Positions 13,560 through 20,300 of a stretch of 20,300 nt of DNA are shown here, one piece after another. The notes beneath the pieces were generated by a model. The model did no database searches and was not told where the DNA came from. It worked only from the letters and a program-made list of their open reading frames with translations. Each line of letters begins with the position of its first letter. Within the stretch, counting starts at the first letter, position 1. The DNA is from Stephanodiscus triporus (lineage: Eukaryota > Bacillariophyta > Thalassiosirophyceae > Thalassiosirales > Thalassiosiraceae): contig JALLAZ010000809.1 of the NCBI GenBank assembly GCA_036939755.1, forward strand, positions 1-20,300, read 5' to 3'. Both the position numbers and the translations under genes were made by a program.

Positions 13560-16146
13560 ATCGACGAAGGCGCGCGGAATGTCGACGGGGAAGAATACGT
13601 GTCACCGCGATCGTCGTCGTCGTCGTCGTCGAGGAAGGATCTCTCCTCGGACGACATTCTCGACTTTGCCGTATCCTCCGCGCCTGTCAAAAAATCCAAC
13701 GGCAAATCGGCATGCCGTGCCGTCTCCTGCCCCAATCACAGTCGGGGACGTGGGGACGACGAGCGTTCCCCGTCGTCCGCGCACCCGGCCGCGAAGAGAT
13801 CCAAGAACAGTTATGGCGCGGCCTTGAACATCCTCGGGGCGCTGACCCGCGTCCCCCCCGACGCCGGGGTGCGGATATCCGAAAAACGGCTCGCGGACGA
13901 CAGGGGTCGAACTCTGTGCAAGGTCGTGGGGTGCGGCAAGCTGATGCAGTCGAAAAACGAAGGGTTCTGTCGTATGCACTTCAACGCGTTCGCCGCGGGG
14001 GGGGCGGACGTCGACGTCGACGGTCGGACCACCCGCGCGCCGCCGCGCGCGGTCGCGAGGGGGCGCGACGGCGGTCGGGATCGATCGAACGACGGGCGCG
14101 CGATGGGCGGGGGTAGGACGGTGCATACGGCGGCGGCGTCGCGTTCGTCGCGGAATACGCGCGCCGGCGGCGTCGGCGGGACGGCGATCGGAGGATCGGG
14201 CGGTCGCGATGAAACGACGGCGACGACATCGACGAAGACGACGAAGACGAACGCGGCGAACGACGACGAACGCGACGGGAGGGCCGAGGGGAGGGGGAGG
14301 GGGAGGGGGAGGGACAGGCGCCCGAACGTCGCACGGCCGTCCAGGTCGGGATGGGGCGTCGACGACGGCGACGCGGCGTTCCTGCTCATGGCCGAGGCGA
14401 CGGTGGCGACCGCGACCGCGTCGTCGTCCACCGTCGCGTCGGGGGGGTCGTCGTCGTTGGCGGGGGACGACGAAGAAGACGATGACGATCATCATCCCGG
14501 CGGCGTCGTCGTCGCAGCGACGCCCCGGACGATGGCGACGAAAACGACGACGAGCTGGCTCGGGAGTTGGTGGGGACTCGACACTGGTAACGACATCGCA
14601 GCCCCAGTCGTTGACGGCGGCGACGCAATCACCCCGCAACAACAACAACGACGGGGCAAGCGGGACAAGCGCGACCTATGGCCGAGATCGACCATACACG
14701 ACGACGGGTCGTCGTCGGGGGCGGCGGCAGCGGCGGCGGCGGCGGAGGCGGCGGCGGAGGCGAAGGCCATCGAGGGAGAGGGTCCCGCGAAGGAGTGGGA
14801 AACAGCTTCCCCTTCTCCGCCCCTGACGATACAAGATGAGGGCGCTAAAAGGCGCGTGTCGGGACGGGGGCTGGGGGACGACGACAATGATCGGAAGGAC
14901 GACGATTGTTACGACGATCGTTCCGACGAGGACGAGGTTGTGTTCGTCTCTTCGTCGCGGGTCGAGGGGATGGGGGGCCTCGGCGCGGGATCCCGATATT
15001 CCGGCAGGCTGCGCGGGGGCCGGGGCGACCTTACCTCCCCGTGGCTACTTTTGTCGGAACGAACGCGACGACGAAGACGAGGACCTAGGTCGGACGGCGG
15101 CATCGCCGTCGACGATCGTCGCGAGTTCGGCCAGAAATTCGGCGACGCTGACGTGGGTTCGGAGCGTGAATCCGTCCACGTGCCTGCCGGCGTAGACGAT
15201 TGGACCTGCGCATGCGGGAAGTTAGTGGATGGTCGTCGGAAGCGATGTGACAAGTGCAAGAAGGTAAATTGTTTCCTCTGCTCTCTTCTGCTGTGACGTC
15301 ATGTTATACTGTGACTACGCACCCCTGTGTTAAGGCACCCTATTGGTATGCGTTTTGTGACTATCCTCATCATATCGTAACACATTCGGTTCCCTTTTCT
15401 TATCCGTTTCCTCGTAGTGGAGGGGTGGCACTAACAAAAGGAAAACGAAGGCGATGCGCCCGATCAAAATTGCCCGATGTGGAGATTGCGGCGGTCAGGA
15501 CGGCGGTGATCACCTCATCTCCACGGCGTCATCAACGATGCACGATATCCAAAGTCCAGTTTTATCGGAAGACAGGGATCGACTTGGTTCGAGAGGGGTA
15601 ACCAAGACGGATGACCATCCGTCGGTCGACGCAAGAGGCACGAGTGAATGCCAGATTTCACAGGATTGTAATGAGTCTGATCGTAATCCGGATGTAAAAA
15701 GTGACGGGAAAAGGCATATCACGCCCGATGATCTGAGGATGGAGAAAGGTTTCATTGAAGATGACTGTGTTAGCTTGAGCGAGCTGGGGCCGCAAACATC
15801 GCCCCTAGTGACAAAAGAACCGGCACGACAGAAGAGGTTGTTGGATGTGGGAGTATCCTATTGCGAGCAAACATACTGGAGATGCAACTATTGTGGTGGC
15901 TTGAACTCTCCGACGGCTCGATGTGGCATATGTCGGCATTTTCAGGTTAGCAAACGTGAAACGGTTCTCCTCGAAAGGACGCGTTTCGAGCTCCTCAACG
16001 GCCGGGACTTTTGGATATGCACTGTGTGTGAAATTGCCATGCCGTCCTTGACTGCCCCGTGCGGAGGTTGTCGAAAGATGATATCTTTTGTTCCGCTTGA
16101 ACTTGGCGAATTTGAGGAATTCGTGCGAAGAAGGTCCGCATCATGA
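13431..16146 (+). CDS. Multi-zinc-finger protein, two exons
   Basis: Exon 1 is 13431-15263 (611 codons) and exon 2 is 15418-16146 (TGA), joined across a phase-0 GT-AG intron to 853 residues. Features in order: a ten-Asp run, Ser-rich tract, then Cys163, Cys168, Cys180 and His183 in CKVVGCGK with GFCRMHF, resembling the WRKY19-type Cys/His finger. A long Arg/Gly/Asp/Ala low-complexity stretch follows. Next is a Trp591-Cys593-Cys595-Cys606-Cys609 finger (WTCACGKL, RCDKC) whose following WRGG is supplied by exon 2. Two RanBP2-type fingers close the protein: Trp765, Cys767, Cys770, Asn774, Cys780, Cys783; and Trp810, Cys812, Cys815, Cys826, Cys829. RanBP2 fingers bind RNA or ubiquitin-like partners in other proteins, so a nuclear or RNA-binding role is plausible but unproven. 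Exon 1 is strikingly GC-rich, exon 2 is not. Confidence 0.75.
15264..15417 (+). other. Intron of the zinc-finger gene
   Basis: Donor AAG|GTAAATTG and acceptor TTTCCTCGTAG|TGG, 154 nt, phase 0. Splicing removes an early stop in the read-through frame (TGA 15294-15296) and continues the finger as CDKCKK followed by WRGG. Confidence 0.85.
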
Positions 16147-16548
16147 TCAAGCTCCTAATGCTGTTATATTTGTGCCATCTGGTTTGAGCTCAACTTGTCG
16201 TGTCCACCCCATTTCTGACTATGTCAATTCAATTGTTAGATTTACTTTCTTACTTTAAATTCCGATCCACTCCTACACTTTGAGCGTGAACATACCGTAT
16301 AACACGCGGCCTTATACACGTGGCCTAATGGATCGCAAGTACGGCCGCACCTACGTACAAACAGTTTTCTCAGTTCGCTGCATATTCCTACGTCTGCGGG
16401 CAATTTGAATTGCATATTTGTTTCCCTATTTTCAATACGATTTGAACGATGTGTGGGTTGCCTATGGTCCCTTTTTGGGTTGGTGCATACTAGTATACAC
16501 CGTCTCTAACAAAACACACAGTAATTTTACGAAAAATCTCCCCCAACC
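16147..16548. other. Intergenic, no gene seen
   Basis: About 400 nt of average composition between the zinc-finger gene and the RanBP2-finger relic. I see no open frame worth reporting, no RNA gene and no clear repeat. Confidence 0.6.
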
Positions 16549-17247
16549 ATGGCTTCTCCTTCCGAGATGATAGGATGGAAATGTGGTGCGTGCACGTACA
16601 CCAACAACAATTGCATGCACCGCAACTGTCTGAGTTCATGACACGGAGCGGCCCAAGCGCTACTTCATTGTGCCTGGTGCCGGTGTGTCGGCGACCGCCA
16701 GGACAATGACCGTCGATCATTGTGAGCAGGTGCGTCTCGCCTTCTTGCATGACACGGTAGAGGACGCCCCCCATCCAGTGGCCAAGGAGCCCATTGCCAA
16801 GGGGGTCCCCATGGTGCCTGTGCAGGGGGCACCAGTTGCCGCCGTGCCCAGTTGCAAATTTCACTTGAGCATTTGGTGGGGACTCTCGTCAACATCATTG
16901 GCACAACAGCAAAGAACAGGGGCCACTCTTGTCCCGGCCACTCCTGCTGCAGAACGCAGGTGGCCTAGAAAACGACCTTGGCATTTTGTTGCAAACAGCT
17001 GGTCTTTCGTGACCAGCAAGAGGAGGACGTCATCGCCGTGTACCTCATTTTGCACGGCGTGATGAGGTGCAAGGTCGGTTTTTTGCCGGGGCACCTCAAC
17101 AATTGCGCGCACGACTACGATGATCTAGTTGCTTGCATCATCTTGGTGTATTCTGACTGCTCCACCAATTTGGTGAAGTGGCAGAAGTTTAGGCACAACC
17201 ATGGGTGCTGCGCCGCGAAGATTGTCAGAGAACTAATGGTCATATAA
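16549..17247 (+). pseudogene. Decayed gene with an N-terminal RanBP2-like zinc finger
   Basis: From ATG 16549 the text MIGWKCGACTYTNNNC with two more Cys resembles a RanBP2-type finger, stopping at TGA 16639-16641. One frame over, starting at 16640, DTERPKRYFIVPGAGVSA and TMTVDHCEQVRLAFLHDT continue convincingly. Near 16860 the coding-like text moves to a third frame (EHLVGTLVNIIGTTAKN), which crosses a TAG near 16965 and ends VGFLPGHLNNCAHDYDDL, KWQKFRHNHGCCAAKIV at TAA 17245-17247. Two frameshifts and one stop mark it as a pseudogene. The family is not identified. It faces the adjacent transposase relic (convergent) and may have belonged to the same mobile unit or be an unrelated gene. Confidence 0.5.
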
Positions 17248-17371
17248 TTATATTTAATGTTAATGTTGATTTCGTAACTCGTCTTTAAGTAATGTTACGA
17301 TTAATGATATAATAACGCAATTAAGATGTATTGATTAATTTAATAAACATAAAGATGCAATGCCCCCCCCC

Positions 17372-18485
17372 CTAGTCAGAAAAATATGCGAAGCCGGTCT
17401 TGCACCATGCATCGCGGCGCGTCGCAAGAGAGATGTTTTCTTTGGCAGCAAGGATCCATCCCACGATGTCGCAATGCGTTGTTTTGATGATTGGCACGTC
17501 AGGATCCTGCGCCATCAACCAGTTCAAATACTGGTCCTTGACCTTTGCCTTGAATGCCTTGTTGTAGTCCATGCCGATGGGCTGCACAAGAAGGCCGGTG
17601 CATCTGGGCGGGATGAACTCAACTTCGACGCCAAGCGCCTGGATTGCGCTAACAACCGGCCCCAGCATCAGGACTCGGAAGGAGTCCAGGTAGAGATGGA
17701 GCACGATTCCGGGGGGGGGGGGCGTCGCGACGTATGGCGCAAGGACCTCATGCACCCACTTGAGCATGATGTCGTCACTAAACCATGCCTTTGGCTGGCA
17801 CTTGTAGACAGCTCCTGCCGGATATGCCACAAGTTTGTGGCATTTGATTGTCCCCCCCCTCTTTGCCTCAGACAGAGGAACGATGAACATGATGTGAAAA
17901 ACAATGGTGCATATTACTGTTTCCTTTTGGCATGATAAATACAAACTCACCTTTGAAGATGATCATGGACTGCACCTTCCCTCCCAACGCCGTGACAGTC
18001 ACGGCAACGATGACGCGCTGACCGTCGTTTGCTGCCGAGCGCATATTGACGATCCGTGCACCCACAAAGTTGATGGTGTAGTCTTGATCCATCAAATGAT
18101 AGACAGGAGTTTGATCCATATTCAAGACATAGTCTAGTTTGCTTGAGAGACCTACACCTTGAGGTGAGAGAAGGCCTCAGCACGCACCTTGCCAGGAAAG
18201 CACTGAGCCTTGTGGGTGGCCACGTGGTGGGTTAAGCTATTTTTCATGAGAAAGCAAGAAATTGCCATCATGCGTGCAGCGCAACTCATCTGTACTCTGT
18301 AGGAACTCCGGCTTCTTTCCTCATAAGACACATTCTTGTGACGGGGAATCCCTTAAACCTCCAATATTCAAAAAACTCAATGAGTTCCTCTTTGACTTCT
18401 TCCGCGATAATGCTGGAAGGGCCTTCATGGAGAATTAGCTTATTCTCAACAGAGGAATCTAATAGGGCGGCTGCATTCTTCCTTC
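17372..18485 (-). mobile_element. Degenerate DDE_1 (pogo/Tigger-like) transposase
   Basis: DDE_1 transposases cut and paste Tc1/mariner-pogo-type elements using three acidic residues. Coding-strand order: an N-terminal part (about 18485-18180) with EEVKEELIEFFEYWRFKG, FPVTRMCLMRK and AISCFLMKNSLTHHVATH; then NMDQTPVYH (first Asp at 18114-18116) and VIVAVTVTALGG with IIFKG; a likely intron beginning GTGAGT at 17950; then WFSDDIMLKWVHEVLAPY, LYLDSF (second Asp), PPRCTGLLVQP and YNKAFKAKVKDQYLNWL. The usual third acidic motif Gln-Pro-Leu-Asp reads Gln-Pro-Ile-Gly here. A frameshift lies between the N-terminal part and NMDQ, and the natural intron acceptor leaves the last part one base out of frame, near an eight-C run (17852-17859). 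No terminal inverted repeats were found. Probably inactive. Confidence 0.75.
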
Positions 18486-18717
18486 AACTCATGATACTTG
18501 TAGGGCTAACACCATGCTAGGAGCAGCACTCGAGAATTTCCCACTCCAAAATCAAAAAACTTGTAAAAGTTCCACGTACGCAATAAAAAAAAGCAGAAAG
18601 TACAAACAAACCACATCTCACGCCCCCCCCACTCACCGATTTCCCATCTCAACACATCAAGCCAAAATTGATGGGCAGGTCAATATTCTGCGACATTGAT
18701 GTTGCTCTTTCCCAGCT

Positions 18718-19238
18718 TTAGCTACATAGTCGCATGTTGGTGTGGGTAGTGTGTGCGACTACGTTGCCAAAATCCACACCCACAAAGGTGGTGTTACCTC
18801 CAAAAATTGACCTGTGCAGGCATTTCCCCCCCTGCCACGATGATGCAATTTTCATCATCATGATGCCTCATGTCCTCCACAAGGAATGACGCTGTCAACC
18901 ATGCCAACAAGACTCCCCCCCCTTCCCAAGACGCCCTGCACCTACTACTGCGTCGGCACGGCGCATATTGCCTTTCCGAATCCGTGCGCCCCCACCATTA
19001 AAAAATAGATGATTTTTTGCATCGTCGTGCGCGCGCTGTTACCCAACCGTAACTGCCACTTCCCATCATGGGCGCAGCACGGGCTTTGACAAGGACATTG
19101 GATACAACATAATTGATGTGTCCCTCCTTCGCCATCACGTCGCATCAAGCAGTTGAGGCTGCAGACCTCAGCGCATTGATTTTCAATGAAATAAATCAAC
19201 GCCCGGTGACGACGCGCTGGCCTCCACAGCCTTCCCAA
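18718..19238 (-). pseudogene. Minus-strand coding relics, family unknown
   Basis: Two stretches read like protein on the minus strand. One (18718-18810) gives FGGNTTFVGVDFGNVVAHT then a stop. The other, near 19135-19010, gives MAKEGHINYVVSNVLVKARA and then ends at a stop. Short poly-C runs at about 18827 and 18911 separate them and may have caused frameshifts. They lie upstream of the transposase relic on the same strand and may be parts of a larger mobile unit. Function cannot be assigned. The gap 18486-18717 holds nothing else I can support. Confidence 0.25.
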
Positions 19239-19239
19239 C

Positions 19240-19830
19240 GAACCAATTCACGATGATGGTGACAACAACAAAACCAACATCAACACAACAATCAAAAGTG
19301 CACCATGGGAGAGGGAGGAGGATGATGGTGGCGGCACGGATGACGGACAACAACAAAAACGGACGATGGATGACAACGATAACGGACAATGGATGACAAT
19401 GACAATGATGATGACAACGACAAACAAACACAACAATCAAACAGTGCACGGGAGAGAGAGACGAAAGAGGACAAAGTTGGGGATGGACAAGAAAAGACAG
19501 ACATGATAATGACAAGGGGGGGGCAGCTATGGCAAAGAAGAAAAAAGGTCACACAGCAATCAAAACGTGCACAAGAAATACACAGAAGGAGGAAGATCAC
19601 AGTGGCACGTCAAAGTCAACAATAATATAACAATCAAACAGTGAACGGGAGAGGGGGGGGGATGGTGGCGGCGACAACGAAGAACAATAGAACAATGAAG
19701 ATGATAGCAATAACAACAGCAATGGTAGGGGGAGAGAGGGAGGAGGATGGGGGGGGAGCAGAGAATGACAACATTGCCGTGCTCATTCATCAGCTCACCC
19801 CGACCCCAAGGCAACAATCAAACAAAGGAC
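19240..19830 (+). repeat. Purine-rich low-complexity region with a recurring phrase
   Basis: Mostly GAC/AAT/GGA-type low complexity with several G runs. A phrase close to CAACAATCAAACAGTGCAC recurs near 19285, 19431, 19554, 19629 and 19812, in several copies followed by GGGAGAG. The spacing is irregular (75-183 nt). Reading frames here on both strands look like by-products of the simple sequence. Confidence 0.7.
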
Positions 19831-20300
19831 AATGATATTCACAATGATGATGTGATGATGAAGATGACAACGATGATGATGAAGAATAACAATGACAACA
19901 ATGACGATGACAATGATGATCACGGACAATGATGAAAACAATGACAACAGTGACAACAATGACGACAATGACAACAATGACAACAATGACGACAATGACG
20001 ACAATGATGACAATGACGACAATGACGACAATGATGACAATGACGAAAATGACGACAATGACGACAATGACGACAATGACAATGATGATGATGATGATGA
20101 TAACGATGATGATGATGATGATGATAATGATAATGATGATGATGATGATGACGATGACGATGACAATGACAATGACGATGACGATGACAGTGACGGGGAC
20201 AATGACAATGACAATGACAATGCCAATGACAATGACAATGACAATGATGACAATGACAATGACAATGACAATGACAATGACAATGACAATGACAATGACA
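19830..20300 (+). repeat. ACAATG / GATGAC microsatellite array to the right edge
   Basis: Interleaved GACAAT, GACGACAAT and GAT repeats, becoming a pure CAATGA hexamer array over the last 50 nt. One plus-strand frame stays open from about 19883 to the edge (ATG 19892) and would encode an Asn/Asp repeat, matching the type that opens the window. The minus strand would give only Ser/Leu repeats. Whether any of it is translated cannot be told. Confidence 0.85.

Noticed and set aside
13602..14648. A 348-codon minus-strand frame opposite zinc-finger exon 1
   Set aside because: It is Arg/Pro-rich shadow sequence from GC-rich codons, without motifs. The plus-strand frame has zinc-binding residues and correct splicing.
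19795..20295. A Ser/Leu-repeat protein on the minus strand
   Set aside because: It is a direct by-product of the CAATGA/GATGAC microsatellite read backwards.
1..20300. CRISPR array, prokaryotic operon, riboswitch or phage-type system
   Set aside because: No regular spacer-repeat pattern was seen. Gene content and spliceosomal introns are eukaryotic, and tandem repeats here are contiguous or irregular.

Overview
The window is nuclear DNA of a eukaryote, most likely a stramenopile and plausibly a centric diatom. That placement is an inference. It rests on two convincing GT-AG introns (154 and 272 nt), an ALKBH8-type fusion enzyme, a SET-domain relic, a degenerate DDE_1-type transposase, TTAGGG-type telomeric tracts, and zinc fingers and Asp-rich insertions of a style familiar from diatoms. 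No search was run.

Layout. Bases 1-6,400 are relatively AT-rich and full of decaying or low-complexity coding sequence. They hold an Asn/Asp-rich partial frame, then in the same frame a protein resembling a rearranged 2OG-oxygenase-like module, then a frameshifted SET domain. These are followed by a small two-repeat protein (minus strand), an intact MutT-type Nudix hydrolase, several tandem repeats, a decayed gene bracketed by two telomere-like tracts, and an intact F-box-like gene (minus strand). Bases 6,675-16,146 form a compact gene block, GC-rich in places: a single-exon ALKBH8-like tRNA wobble-uridine enzyme, a PDZ reading frame followed in frame by a SAM-like segment, an aldo/keto reductase on the minus strand with one intron carrying long poly-G/C tracts, and a two-exon multi-zinc-finger protein. 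Bases 16,147-19,240 are a graveyard: a frameshifted RanBP2-finger gene, a degenerate transposase on the minus strand and weaker relics. Bases 19,240-20,300 are purine-rich microsatellite sequence ending in an Asn/Asp-encoding hexamer repeat much like the one that opens the window.

The genes do not form an obvious pathway. The best-supported functions are tRNA wobble-uridine modification (ALKBH8-like), nucleotide-pool or nucleoside-diphosphate hydrolysis (Nudix), carbonyl reduction (aldo/keto reductase), and probable protein-protein or nucleic-acid binding (PDZ, SAM-like, F-box-like, zinc fingers). No convincing new defence or mobile system was found. The observations most worth following are the reading frames that continue in frame across TAA codons, the duplicated 2OG-like module next to a SET domain, the telomere-bracketed decayed gene, and the poly-G intron with its internal duplication.
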